The position numbers were made by a program, and so were the translations under genes. The notes under the pieces are model-generated. The model was not told the DNA's origin. It made no database searches and worked only from the letters and a program-made list of their open reading frames with translations. Below, piece after piece: positions 1 to 11,460 of a stretch of 64,000 nt of DNA. Source of the stretch: Mytilus californianus (lineage: Eukaryota > Mollusca > Bivalvia > Mytilida > Mytilidae). The stretch spans positions 14,492,348-14,556,347 of the forward strand of contig NW_026262668.1 in NCBI RefSeq assembly GCF_021869535.1, given 5' to 3'. How positions within the stretch are numbered: position 1 is the first letter of the stretch; each line of letters opens with the position of its first letter.

Positions 1-260
1 TCCCTGTAAATTCAAGCTTTTAGACTATTGCCTTAAGACTTAAATATCTCCATTTAATACAAATGTCCTTGAAGAACAATTATTTTCTCCTTGATGATAT
101 ATAATTTCAATGGATAAAATTGGCAAACCTATGTTTTACTACCAGCAAGAATTTTACGCTTGAATTACAAAATGACGATGAATACTTAACGTCTAGTCCT
201 GATAATCATTTCTTTGAGATTAATTTAGAAAATAGAGAATATACCAGGAGGCAATCAAGT

Positions 261-1350
261 ACCATAATTCATAGAAAACAGACAAACACCATTCATAAAG
301 AAAACAGTACTAAAGAAAACAGACAAACATCATTCCTAAAGAAAACAGTACTAAAGAAAACAGACAAACATCATTCCTAAAGAAAACAGACAAACACCAT
401 TCCTAAAGAAAACAGTACAAAAGAAAACAGACAAATAAAATTGAGAATGGAAATGGGGAATGTGTCAAAGAGACAACAACCCGACCATAGTACAGACAAC
501 AGCAGAAGGTCACCAACAAGAAAACAGACAACACCATTCCTTAAGAAAACAGACAACACCATTCCTAAAGAAAACAGACAACACCATTCCTACAGAGAAC
601 TGACAAACACCATTCCTTAAGAAAACAGAAACACCATTCCTAAAGAAAACAGTACTAGAGAAAACAGACAAACATCATTCCTAAAGAAAACAGACAAACA
701 TCATTCCTAAAGAAAACAGACAACACCATTACTAAAGAAAACAGACAACACCATTCCTAAAGAACAACATCAAAAACCACAGTTAACAAAAACACCACAC
801 AGAACAATGCCATTCCTAAAGAAAACAGAATAATAACACCAATCCTAAAGAAAACAGACAACACCATTCCTAAAGAAAACAGACAAACACCATTCATAAA
901 GAAAACAGTCAATACAATTCCTAAAGAAAACAGACAACACCATTCCTAAAGAACAACATCAAAAACCACAGTTCAAAAAACACTACACAGAACAACACCA
1001 TTCTTAAAGAAAACAGACAAACACCATTCCTAAAGAAAACAGACAACAGCATTCCTCAAGAAAACAGACAACACCATTCCTAAAGAGATCTTAAAAACAC
1101 CATTCCTAAAGAAAACAGACAACACCATTCCTTAAGAAAACAGACAACACCATTCCTAAAGAAAACAGACAACACCATTCCTACAGAGAACTGACAAACA
1201 CCATTCCTTAAGAAAACAGACAACACCATTCATAAAGAAAACAGACAACATCATTCCTAAAGAAAAACATCCACAGCCACAGTTCATAAAAGCACTACAC
1301 AGAACAACACCATTTCTAAAGAAAAACATCAACAGCCACAGATAACTAAA
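261..1350. repeat. Minisatellite, about 24-25 bp unit
   Basis: This is a degenerate tandem array with core aaagaaaacagacaacacca followed by ttcct. Variant units carry acagtac, aacatcaaaaaccacag or agaactgac. It lies in the intron after exon 14 of the GARNL3-like gene. The short reading frame on the plus strand that enters it (from 120) is repeat-driven. Confidence 0.9.
435..516 (+). repeat. Dispersed repeat family C, fragment inside the minisatellite
   Basis: The segment matches by eye the longer copies at 45808-45960 and, in reverse, 3741-3882 and 17480-17535. Shared words include gagaatggaaatgggg and aaagagacaacaacccgac. It interrupts the minisatellite, so it inserted after part of the array existed or was captured by it. 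Confidence 0.75.
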
Positions 1351-1757
1351 ATACTACAACACTACAAACCCAATCAAATCCGGAGGGGGGGGGGTGGTAG
1401 GGATAAGTTTCAACTCCAGTAGTGGCACCTGTTGTGTTGCTCATGTCAAACAAACTTCGGTGACACGTAGTATTCGATGACATCGTAGTCGATGAAAAAG
1501 AAGCCAATATTTTTGATACTACAATAGATCATATCCATGGTCATATGTGACACAGAAATTATAACAATGCGTTTTGACTTGAAAAGACTACCTTATTTTA
1601 CCTTAATTGTGAAGATTTTGGTGTTTGTTTTATTATGACTTAGTATAAAAGAAAGGCAAACATTTTACGTTAAACCTGCTAACTTTAGCAATGTGAAAAA
1701 TTTTCCTGTCGGTTACACAACATATTATATTTTATGAATATAAGTAAAATAATAACC
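1351..1757. other. Intron sequence, no feature apart from a G run
   Basis: I see no coding signal here. There is a short run of G at about 1383-1394. Confidence 0.6.
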
Positions 1758-1903
1758 AGTCTGCCAATTTGCTGATTTTCTACATAGAATTATAGTATTT
1801 ACCTTTAGTCTGCCAATTTGCTGATTTTCTACATAGAATTATAGTATTTACCTTTAGTCTGCCAATTTGCTGATTTTCTACATAGAATTATAGTATTTAC
1901 CTT
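1758..1903. repeat. Three tandem 49-bp copies spanning an exon 14 5' splice site
   Basis: Units start at 1758, 1807 and 1856 and are essentially identical. On the minus strand each unit starts with aaggtaaata (aaaggtaaata in the two intronic copies), so the genuine 5' splice site of exon 14 (intron starting at 1900) is followed by two copies of the same donor 49 and 98 bp downstream. Confidence 0.9.
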
Positions 1904-2016
1904 GTTGATTTCTGACATATATTCTTGGTGTAAGTTTTTAATAAGCATGTCTAACGTTCTTTCTCGTTTTTGTGTGAAAAGTGGGTTATTTACTGCTGCT
2001 TTTTCACCATTTATCA
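1901..2016 (-). CDS. GARNL3: GARNL3 exon 14: end of the Rap-GAP domain
   Basis: This 116-bp exon has 3' splice site ttgttttag/TG and 5' splice site AACAAG/gtaaat. It begins with two bases that complete a Leu codon from exon 13 (T+TG) and ends in phase 0. It encodes 38 residues including INGEKAAVNNP, FTQKRERTLDMLI and HQEYM, matching the conserved FLLVKLINGEKAA...RTLDMLI...YQDLM stretch of GARNL3. This is the last exon I can place; the following one should lie left of the window. The donor is repeated downstream in a 49-bp tandem triplet, which could permit alternative 3' extension of the exon. Confidence 0.93.
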
Positions 2017-2070
2017 CTAAAACAAAAAGATATTAGAAATGTGAAAATTCTTCAAAGCTGAAACAGTTAC

Positions 2071-2195
2071 AGGTCCGTTTTGGTCATATAGCTCTTCAAT
2101 TGTTTTGTATACATCCTTGGCTTACAAAAAAATCGGCATTGAGCGTTCCTAGAGAAGGTAAATACAGAAAAGTGCTTCGGACGTAAGACATGTAT
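2071..2195. repeat. Dispersed repeat family D, partial copy
   Basis: It contains ttttggtcatatagc, then gagcgttcctagagaaggt and aagtgcttcggacg. The same order is seen at 27092-27220 and 62840-62965, and in reverse at 37920-37995. Confidence 0.7.
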
Positions 2196-2247
2196 GGTGT
2201 TGTTTTTTTATTCATTACATTTTTTTAAATCTCATCAACGTATATAA

Positions 2248-2445
2248 CTAAAAAGTAAAATAACAAAAAACACAAACCCGAAGAAAAATTCAAAACGGAA
2301 AGTCCCCCATTAAATAGCAAAATTAAAAGCTAAAACACATCAAACGAATGGGAAACAACTGTTATATTATTGACTTGGTACCGACATTTCCTTATGTAGA
2401 AAATGGTGGATTAAACCTGGTTTTATAGCTAGCCAAGCTAATTAA
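2248..2445 (-). repeat. Dispersed repeat family F
   Basis: It runs from aaaaagtaaaataacaaaaa through aaaacggaaagtcccccatt to aacctggttttatagctagc. The reverse complement matches 27768-27930 and part of 40075-40240. Identity is by eye. Confidence 0.7.
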
Positions 2446-2904
2446 GAAGAACGTGATGTGTTTACCACATAAACATAAATATGTTCAGTTTTGTTTATCG
2501 TATCACTTAAACAGAAAAGAGAATAAAGTATTAACCATCTAAAATAGATAACTTTCAACATTTTTCATGTCATTTTTTTTTTACTGAGCTGTAAACTTTA
2601 CAATTATCCTACAGTAGATGTTACCCTTCCTTAGAACCTAATATGTTGACCTCTAGATTTCCTTTGGCTTTTTGTGCTGTTGTGTTCTTATTTCGTGCAC
2701 CCGGATATTCTTTTTTTTCAAACAAGTTTTCCTTAGATTAATGCAGATAAACGTAATATACAAAGGAAACTAACGTAAAGTAACAAAGAGAGGGAATAAT
2801 TTGTTGTGTTTGGTATCGTTATCTTTTTAACACAAATTAATTTGACTGAACTAAGAAACAATAAATGTATATGTACCAATTACTAGTAAAGCAAATTCAA
2901 TAGA

Positions 2905-3000
2905 TATAGGAAGATGTGGTATGAGTGCCAATGAGACAACTCTCCATCCAAGTTACAATTTATAAAAGTAAACCATTATAGGTCAAGGTACGGCCAAAGC
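2905..3000 (+). repeat. Dispersed repeat family B (gatgtggtatga type)
   Basis: It carries the family core aagatgtggtatgagtgcca, then gagacaactctcc and ataggtcaaggtacggcc. Further copies lie near 7342, 19450, 28427, 36253, 54306, 56514, 60985 and 61728. I regard this as a SINE-like family of mussels, but I cannot name it from the sequence. Confidence 0.8.
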
Positions 3001-4824
3001 AACATACTACCCTTAAATTACAAAATGTAGGTAAACATTTGAAACCTATTTTTTTTCTGAAATAAAAACATATCATTTCAAATAGACCTGCTAGACATTT
3101 ATCGTTTTCAAACTTCTTTCTAAATGTCTATTTCGATAATACACAAAATAGATAATTGAAAAAATGACAACAACACGTTACAAAGAGGTAAGTTAGGTAA
3201 GGGTCATGTTTGGCCCCGAATATTAAATCCAACGTTTGAAGATAAAAAAATGTTTCAAGTTGATGAAAAGACACGTGAGAAAGTGAAATAAAACTTGTTC
3301 GTATAGCTTTTCTTGTAAAGCCTGAATATTTACAACTCAAATAGACCAAAAAAAGAGGTTTTGATGAAAACTGACATAATCGCCTGGACTTTTACTAAAT
3401 TTAGGCATAAGAAACATAGAACGCTGGCTTCGACAAACTAAATAATCAAACAAGATATGTAAAATGATATATTTCCTACCTAGTCAATGTTTTAACAATG
3501 ATTCATCGAATATTATTCAATAAATCCGAATTTGAAATTTCAGCTACAAATAGTGGCCATTTTAGGGTCTTATCGAACCTACCACTTTAATGTATCCGAA
3601 GTGCTTTCCTGGATTAGAAGTAGGGTATTTGATCAAACGGAATATTGCTGGATAATTGTCAAAGTAAAATACTTAATTGTAAATGCTTTCGTGCACAATA
3701 CATTTTCTTTTGGACATTTAGGAAAATATCCAAACAATAGGGACCCGGGCTAGCTGAAGCCCGCCTCCGGGTGCAGGATTTTCTCTCTGCGTTGAAGACC
3801 CATTTGTGGTCTTATGCTGTTTTCTGCTCTTTGGTCTGGTTGTTATCTCTTTGACACATTCCCCGTTTCCATTCTTAATTCTAATAATATGAATAGTATT
3901 TGGATATGCCAAATTAAAGATGCTTTTTGTTTTTCGTATTGTTTTGTGTTTTTTTTTTTTGTTTGTCTTGTGTTGTGTAGTTACTGTCTCATTCAAGTAA
4001 CCTCACAAGATCCTGTTTTTCGTATTTTGTAATAATGTTTTGTCAAAAAAGTTATCTAGTTTGTTCTGTTTTTCTGACTGTCAATCACCTCCTAATAACA
4101 ATGTATCGGATGATTAATTGATTACTGAAAATAAATAAAATCATCTTTATTTGAATAGCTTCATGACTTGATTCGTCTATGTCATGTATTTATGAAAAAT
4201 CATCATCAATGACCAAATACAATAAAATATTCTAACCCTACTCTCATTATATAAACAACAGAAAGTAAGTTATCATCTAATTAAATATCAGACTTTGATA
4301 TCCGTTTTACATCCGACTGCAGTATTAAATCAATAAAGATTTCTCTTTATATTCCTACGATAACTCGTCTAAATAACCAATTTAATTTAAGTTTTCATGG
4401 GCTTAATAAGTGTTTTACGATTTTTATTGCAAAATACGTAAATAAACTTATCAATTTGAACAAAGTTTATAGCAAGCTTTTACATGTATCAACCCCCACT
4501 GTGTCTAAATATTAAGATACTTTGTATTGATTTCATGGAAACAACACATAAAGTCCACAGTTATCCAGTTAACTCTTTTTTCTTAAATTAACAATCTCTC
4601 TTAATCTGTTTTTCTTTCGTTCCGTTTGTTGAATCTAACGCTTGATTGTGTCAGTTTTTACGGACTTCCCCTTTTCAAACTTACCTTGGAGATCTGTATT
4701 TTTGTTAATACATTTTTGATATATTATAACAATAGAACAATATTGTGCGAATGTGGCATATTAAAAACAATGAAATATCGTGACTTATACTTACATTAAT
4801 TTACTTCGTATGAAAAACACTTAC
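3001..4824. other. Intron 13, left portion
   Basis: Apart from the reverse family C copy at 3741-3882, I see only AT-rich intron sequence. No open reading frame here has splice sites or recognisable protein similarity. Confidence 0.6.
3741..3882 (-). repeat. Dispersed repeat family C, reverse copy
   Basis: It contains gctagctgaagcccgcctcc, gcgttgaagacccat and gttatctctttgacacattc, which is the reverse complement of the copy at 45808-45960. Confidence 0.8.
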
Positions 4825-4931
4825 ATTTAACTAATAGAAAATCTCTGAATTCCTGATGATCAGAAAATACAGCTGGTGTTGGCAGCGGTGGACCAAATAA
4901 GGGCACAGATTCCTCTGATAATACATTTAAT
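4825..4931 (-). CDS. GARNL3: GARNL3 exon 13: Rap-GAP domain, FGPPLP motif
   Basis: This 107-bp exon is bounded by catatttccag/A and TTAAAT/gtaagt. It starts with the third base of an Arg codon begun in exon 12 (AG+A) and ends with the first base of a Leu codon. It encodes LNVLSEESVPLFGPPLPTP and then VFSDHQEFRDFLLVK. The SEESVPLFGPPLP...DHQEFRDFLLVK stretch is nearly identical to vertebrate GARNL3 and clearly related to the equivalent segment of RAP1GAP (VPTFGPPLP...EFREFLLTK). It is the strongest single piece of evidence for the gene identity. Confidence 0.95.
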
Positions 4932-7126
4932 CTGGAAATATGTTGAAAGATATAAAAAATATGCGATTGGCTAAAAAAGCATAACAAAAAGTAACGAAAA
5001 TTAAAGAAAGATAACGAACTGAAGACTGAAAATATCAATTTCATTATAAAAATATTGCAAGTTCGGTTATCCTAAAAAAAAGTCGAATGTATTCACATAA
5101 ACGCAATAAGATATCAAACATGAATTATATAATAAAGAGGGAAAACCCAATGGTAAGAAAGCATATCTCTTACAGTGATGCAAAATTATTTCCTTAGTAT
5201 AGGAAGGACTTTTATATTCAGTTATATTCCAGTTAAAGACACAAGACAGACCAAACTGTAAACGGGTCTGCAACTAATAGTGATGTTGATTTTTTTGTTT
5301 TTTGTTTTACTATACGTTAAGATATCTGTCACTGACTGTACTGTCCCCGGTTTGTGAATTTAATAAAGTTTCCAAAGAATAACTTTTCATATTAAAACAT
5401 GTATGAATTCTCGGATTGTTTGCGTTTCCTTTATGTCTCAAATTCCACACATATTATTTCTTTCAAAAAGTATGTTCTTTGAACGGAACACTTATACTTT
5501 GTATTCCTTTTACCTGTTTAAAGACGATTAAAAATCAGTTTGATTTGTCTAATAATAAGTATATCTTTATTGTTAGCTTAGTACATGACGTTGACATAAA
5601 CACTGAAAATGAGACAAAATAAAACTCATTTCCACTGTAGCCACAAAATTTACCAGGGATACTATGTATATATCATACGCAATGCAAATATAACGCCAAG
5701 AAATGGTGTTCAATATTTTCTTTTTAAACTTAAAGCACCTGAAACAAATTAAATTTAAAACAAGAAATACATCTGTTTGACACATGAGCACTCATAGGCA
5801 ATATTGATTCCGTCAAAACCGTGTTGGTCTAATTAGAACTTTAAAAAAAGCTGTAAAAACCCATATAACTATGACAGTTGTAGAGCAAGACAAGCCATTA
5901 TCTGATAAGTGTCTTTGACATAGCAATGTTATCTTAATCACTTAAGAGCTGTGAAAGTAAAGACAAAACTTCGTTAGGGTTGTATTTTTAAAACTTAAAA
6001 GCATCCAATTAGTCAAGTTTGTAAGATGTTTATTTGGAGACAAACAAGTGCATAAATGCCAGTTCGTCATCTAATTAAACCAAATAGCAATTGGCGTCTT
6101 TAACGATTTTTTTTTTTTTTTTTTTTTTTTTTTGCTCATTCAGATATTAACTGCAAAGCTGAAAACTAGATACGTAATTGGCAATACAATTTCCCAAGGA
6201 ATCGACAAAGTTGTGAAATAATGAAGAACTAAATCAGCATCATCAGTCATAAAAACTCATCAAAGAGATATTATACGTCAAACGGCCGTTTCGTCTACCG
6301 TCCACACAAGACTCATTAGTGGTGCTCGCTCGAATCTTCAAAATTACTGTTTTCGTCAAATTCAATTTGGGGTCCTTGTTGCGGTCCACGTTTTAGTCTT
6401 GTCGATTTCGGTCAAACACAAATCAAACGATTATAAAAATATATACGTTAAGGCGTAATTTTTGCAAGATTAAAGTTTATATTCGCACATTGTAAGAAAA
6501 CATACAATGTATTTGTACTCCCTACGAAACAAGAGAAAATATTCATGATACGCAGGATATACTTTATACTTGGCTTACTTGCAGGTCTTCACAAGATTTT
6601 TGATGGACGCAACATTAATCTTATTACTATTTGTCCGTCATTACTGGACGTCAAAGACGTTCCCGTAAAATTTTGACATCACGAGAGAAAAAGTCACAGG
6701 AAAAGCGACTGTTGTATTCCGTCAATTGTTCAAATTCTCCTTTCAAGTGTTCCTGATTCTTAAATAGCGATATGGACTATTTAACTGGCAGTTTATTTCG
6801 AAACTCAGGCTGGCTCATCGTTACACAATTTGAAGTAATAGTGACATTCGTAATATGAAAAACTTATCACACTCCCTTTGAGATCAGAAATTTCCTCATC
6901 AAAATAGTGCAGAATTTTCCTGGTCAAAGGAGTTGTGAAGTATGTAAATGCCTTGGGGTTTTCCTTTGATTTTGTTTCATAATCTTCCAAACCAGAGCTT
7001 ATCTTTATCAAAGATAATAATTCATTCATTAGTTAATATCAACAAGGGAGAGACCAAGGAAATAATCGTTCTATTTAAGCTGTCATTTGTACTAAATCCG
7101 TCTTTCTTGTATTTTAGGTGACCTAC
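4932..7126. other. Intron 12 with a repeat scrap and a T run
   Basis: About 6273-6345 holds a partial copy of a dispersed family (acggccgtttcgtctaccg, then acaagactcattagtg) better preserved at 25917 and 27567. A run of about 25 T lies near 6108-6133. I found no exon in it; a splice-like segment at 5649-5736 does not fit the phase. Confidence 0.6.
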
Positions 7127-7172
7127 CTATATGTCAAATCATCTTGACAAAAGCATACAACAGCAAATATAT
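7127..7172 (-). CDS. GARNL3: GARNL3 exon 12: 46-bp microexon of the Rap-GAP domain
   Basis: This exon has 3' splice site caaattcag/AT and 5' splice site CATATAG/gtaggt. It begins with two bases completing a His codon (C+AT), then encodes IFAVVCFCQDDLTY, and ends with AG that completes an Arg codon with exon 13. The family has HIFALV...YRL at the same place. At 46 bp it is the shortest exon in the gene. The phase matches both neighbours, which is why I accept it despite its size. Confidence 0.85.
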
Positions 7173-7341
7173 CTGAATTTGTCATTAAGGAAATATTAAA
7201 TTCATTTTCTAAACAATTTCGTTTTTGCCATATACATTACAAAATCCTGTTGCGAAAATATGATTAGCTGATTATGATTTATATTGCAAGTGGGCTAATA
7301 AATTACTTTTCCAATCAAAAGAAGGAACAAGTAAATTAAAA

Positions 7342-7430
7342 AAATAAGAAGATGTGGTATGATTGCTAATGAGACATTTCTCCACAAAGAGACCAATTGC
7401 ATGACCTACATTTTCAAGCCTACACATAAC
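7342..7430 (+). repeat. Dispersed repeat family B, short copy
   Basis: It begins aataagaagatgtggtatga and continues gattgctaatgagac and ctccacaaagagacc. It lies within intron 11. Confidence 0.8.
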
Positions 7431-7538
7431 AATTGATATAATATTCACACTATATATTGCTACACAAGTCAAATATATACAAATACTGACAGCTTCAAAT
7501 TAAGACTGTTTAAATGTATTATTGTTTTGTAAGGATAC

Positions 7539-7650
7539 GAGTAAATCGAGTTTTCATCATAGAAGGTTTAAAATTACACTTTTGAGGTGAATCACATTCA
7601 TAAAATAAAATATTTACAATATCATTTCCAATATGACGTTTTCGTTCAAC
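7539..7650 (-). CDS. GARNL3: GARNL3 exon 11: catalytic asparagine segment
   Basis: This 112-bp exon has 3' splice site ttctattttag/GTT and 5' splice site TTTACTC/gtatcc, the weakest donor in the gene. It encodes VERKRHIGNDIVNILFYEC and then FKPSMMKTRFT, followed by one base of the next codon. RKRHIGNDIV is the signature helix of Rap-GAP domains; its Asn (residue about 311 of the assembled product) is the asparagine thumb that acts in place of an arginine finger in RAP1GAP. Retention of this residue suggests a catalytically competent domain. That activity is inferred, not shown. Confidence 0.95.
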
Positions 7651-8379
7651 CTAAAATAGAAAAGAAAAACAAGTCAATCACGTGAATTAAAATTTTAATG
7701 CATTCCTGTATTTTGTTCAATTCGCCTATATGAGTGTGTACGTTTCAAGTCAAATTATATCGATTTTATAGACATGTGTGAGAAAAAGTCATTGAATGTG
7801 GAAATGTTCTATGTTAACAATATAAATTCGTATTTTGAGTTCAGATATTGTCTTGTGTCTTTCTAGACGAAAATGTCAAAGCTTTGAAATTGACAATATT
7901 TTGATTAGATAGTATATGTAATAGTTATACACTGAGGGATAGGTGTGTCTGGAGAAGAAACCACGACGGCCGTATCCCAAAGAATATAACTAATTTACAC
8001 CCGATGCTAAACCATATATTTGTTTACATTGAATATTAGATGAAAAAGAACGGAAAGCATTTTTATTTACAATATCAAACCATGATTAATAAGAAAAAAA
8101 GTGAGTAGATTTTACAAATGTCAAAGTTGCCGTTTTGCATATTCCTGTTAAATCCACGTGCTAATATGGACCAGCAGGTCAAGGTTGACCGTATCGTGCA
8201 TTCTTATTACCAAAAATATACATCATGCTTTTGTATGCAGTTGTCAATATGGACTGGTATACTGAGACGGACGACATTTTGGGTCAGGCGTTGGGTTTGG
8301 TAAAAGAGAGTAAAGATAAAGGCAATATTTATAACCGAAAGTACTTACATGTATCAGCTTAATGAAGGTGATCAATAAG

Positions 8380-8610
8380 CAACACGACGGGTGCCACATG
8401 TGGAGCAGGATCTGCTTACCCTTCCGGAGCACCTGAGATCACCCCCAGTTTTTGGTGGGGTTCGTGTTGCTTAGTCTTTAGTTTTCTATGTTGTGTCATC
8501 TGTACTATTATTTGTCTGTTTGTCTTTTTATTTTTGGCCATGGCTTTGTCAGTTTGTTTTCGATCTATGAGTTTGACTGTCCCTCTGGTATCTTTCGTCC
8601 CTCTTTTAAT
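8380..8610 (+). repeat. Dispersed repeat family A, full-looking copy
   Basis: It holds in order aacacgacgggtgccacatg, cttccggagcacctgagatc, ggtggggttcgtgttgctta, ggccatggctttgtcag and tctggtatctttcgtccctc. Other copies are at 9736, 19051 (reverse), 22857, 31778 and 33926 (reverse). Short frames starting MVGFVLLS in reverse copies are repeat artefacts. Confidence 0.85.
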
Positions 8611-9735
8611 CATAAATGTATTTTACGTGTAACAGTTTTATAAAAAATGTCCCCCCCCCCCCCTTCTTCTCAACACTAAACAATCATTCATATTCGAACA
8701 TACTGATGGATATGTGTGTCTGGATTAGAAACCCGACGACGGACACGCTTAACATACAAAAATACAGGTTTCAACCCCCTTTTTTTACGATCAATGCTTT
8801 AGAATGGAGACATAGGACTGGAATCCCCCTAATTTATCCTGGGTTGGGACCCCTTGTAAAAATGGCTGGATCCGCCCCTGGGTGCCATCATTAATCTGCA
8901 TGAATCCAAACATTAATATTTATTTAATGATTGAGACTTAGTCCGAATAAAAACTATATGTTTTTAATGTGTTATGATAATTCAAATAAAAGTTCTTTAC
9001 ATGTATGTTCTTTAGGACATTGCCATATGGGATTAAAATTTTAGCTTCGAGCAAAGGAGTATTTGAATGATTTTTTTTATTCAAAATAGATGCAAAATAT
9101 TATTTTAGCTATTGGAATTTCCTGAAATATGTTTTTTTTTAATATGTCTCGAAACAACTTATAGTGAACACTATTAGTAATCTGTTATGTTCATGCTTTT
9201 AAAAAAAACAATTTCTATTGTTATGAATAACAATGGAATGTGTTTTCGGGATGTAGAAGCAGGGGAAAAAAATGTTTAAGTATTTTTTGGTCATATAGAC
9301 TAAGCCCTTAACGTTGCAGCGTATTTATACATCCTCGACTCTCAAATATTTAGGTTTGAGCTTTCATCATGAATGTGAATCCAGGATGTGGTAAAGTGTT
9401 TATTTTCATCTTGCAACTCAATAAGAATAAGAATATCTCACATGCTATTTATTTCGGTAGATTTTTAGATATACTTAAATCTAAAACAATAACCTAGTTA
9501 TAGACCTGGTACTGGTAAATAGTGTTTCATAGAAACCTGTAAATACTATTAATGCAAAAGCAATCTCATGTATTTAAAATTTTCGTAATTAGATTCACGG
9601 TGTCTTAAACTAGAACTTTGACAAACCAATTAAAGTTGAACATTCCAATTTATCATGCAGAAATAATAGAACTTTATGCATCTTTCGTTAGATTGGACAA
9701 ATTTGAAATGTTTTGACCGAAAGCATATTTAAGTA
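8611..9735. other. Intron 10, central part
   Basis: A run of C lies near 8650-8662. Otherwise it is AT-rich sequence in which I see no coding or structural signal. Confidence 0.55.
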
Positions 9736-9927
9736 GTCTGCGTACCCTTCCGAAGCACCTGAGATCACCCTCGGTTTTTTTGTGGGTTTTTCTGCTCAGT
9801 CTATAGTTTTCTATGTTGAATTTTGTATACTGCTGTGTGGCATTTTGTCGTTTTTCGCTTTTGCCATGGCATTGTCAGTTCGTTTTAGACTTATGAGTTT
9901 GATTATCCCTTGGGTCTATTTCGCCTG
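9736..9927 (+). repeat. Dispersed repeat family A, diverged copy next to exon 10
   Basis: It contains cgtacccttccgaagcacct, then tagttttctatgttgaattt and gccatggcattgtcagttcg. It ends only about 40 bp from the 5' splice site of exon 10, in the intron. Confidence 0.8.
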
Positions 9928-9969
9928 TTTAATTTGTATGTCACATGTGACACATGTACACTATCTTAC

Positions 9970-10061
9970 CTGTTGTTTATTTTCCTTGGAATGTGGTAAC
10001 ATTGTAGATACATGAAACATTATTTCGTGTCCCTCATAAACTGTGTACACAGACTCCGTAC
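9970..10061 (-). CDS. GARNL3: GARNL3 exon 10: Rap-GAP domain, [15 protein letters not shown]
   Basis: This 92-bp exon runs from attctacag/GT to CAACAG/gtaaga. The first two bases complete a Gly codon with exon 9; it ends in phase 0. It encodes [20 protein letters not shown] and then [10 protein letters not shown]. This is the hallmark segment just before the asparagine-thumb helix (family pattern [16 protein letters not shown]). Vertebrate members have a few more residues between GGLD and SVYT; the short junction here could reflect true divergence or a missed microexon in intron 9. Confidence 0.93.
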
Positions 10062-11460
10062 CTGTAGAATCAGCTGTAGAATAAAGGTACATTACTTTAA
10101 AATCAGATCTTAAATTTTTTTTTAAAGTTTAACGTCAAATTATTCAATGGGTAGATATTTATATCTACAATAACTGACTTGGAATAAACAAGAACAGCGC
10201 CTTCTATCGCTAATAATCCCGTCATAGATATAACAGGCGTTCTCTTCAAATATTTACTTTACAAGACTGAAGAGATCATTTCTGAGGTCACAGAACAAAC
10301 AAAAAAGGTGTGTATGGTAGTATCGAAAAATCTTTGGTTAAGTGGCACAGAATCCAATATTGCGTTTATGTCTATAGATCCCGGATATGGTGTGTATAGA
10401 TTATAGGGCGCTACATGTTTTGTTGATATTGGGAATGTATCGAAAGTTCAGATAAATTTTCTTTTTATTTTGCTATGAATTTTGCTATTGTCCTAAACTG
10501 GTATTTGTATGAAATGGGTCATTCGCGTTCAACAGCTTTAAAAAGAAATTATGTATTCAACATTATCTGTCGTACTGGTGTAGTTTTCATTGGTGTTTGA
10601 TATGGCATATACATTTAATTATAGAGTTCGACGATATCAGTACTCATGTCTACGTAATTGATTCAGTGTTTGTTTTATTGTGTTAAAGGGGCATACACTG
10701 TTAAATTCATGTTCACCGATTAGACTAAATATTTAAACATATATCCGCATTATAAAAAGTCTAAAATAAACAACTTACGATGCATGGACTCGATAGTATG
10801 TATCATCATTTCGTGTGTTTTTTAGTCTAGACGCCATCGAATTAACCATCGAGGTGACCTACGAAAACTGCCGACGGTCATATAACTCGATATAAACATA
10901 AACATAGATATAAATAGATAGCGAACTCGATTTTTCTAGGTCTGTTTGATTTCATATTATAGAATAAAAAATATGTTAATAATCGTTTTTACCTGTATAA
11001 AAATGAGTTTTTGTAGATCGATTTAGTCAACCAAATGGTTTACCCTTGTTTCAATTCCAATGTTGACATTCTTTTCCTTTTAATAGCTGAACACGACTAG
11101 TTCATGCGTAACCCATCTCTAGCTATGGGGTTCAATTGAAGTTCACATAAATACCGTTTCAATGAGGTCGAATTATTCACTTGCTAGTGAATAATTCATT
11201 AGCGATGTTTCTTTGCTTATTTTGAAAAAAACTGAAACAAACGGACTGCTAAAAGCGAATTATTAGTTCACTATTTCACTGTCATTAATGATTGAACAAA
11301 AAGAAAAATCATTTTTGATTTTTTTTTTTATATCTCGTAGCTAATGCCCCTTTAAGTTTTCCGTTGGCTTTTCAATATTTTTTAACATAGCGCTTCGGTA
11401 CTTCTCTAGGTTTTTTCCAAATGGTGACATGCACAATTATTACCGAAAATGAATACTTAC
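10062..11460. other. Intron 9, mostly one MITE-like element
   Basis: The middle of this intron is occupied by the element at 10683-11355. The left part (10062-10682) shows nothing I can interpret. Confidence 0.55.
10683..11355. mobile_element. MITE-like element with 12-bp TIR ttaaaggggcat
   Basis: The left end ttaaaggggcat (10683-10694) and right end atgcccctttaa (11344-11355) are exact inverted repeats bounding about 673 bp without coding capacity. A short palindrome (gaattattcac / gtgaataattc, 11170-11197) lies inside. No clear target duplication is visible. A non-autonomous DNA transposon is the simplest reading. Confidence 0.6.

Noticed and set aside
120..380. 86-residue plus-strand frame
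   Set aside because: The second half is minisatellite; the first half has no recognisable similarity or splice context.
5649..5736. Exon-like segment between tttgtttcag and CCCTG/gtaaat, minus strand
   Set aside because: Its phase is incompatible with exons 11-13, and the true missing exon was found at 7127-7172.
6570..6660. Candidate GARNL3 exon ending CTGCAA/gtaagc
   Set aside because: No acceptor in a fitting phase, and the encoded residues do not match the family.
6805..7029. 74-residue minus-strand frame
   Set aside because: No splice sites in phase with neighbours and no family match; lies within intron 12.
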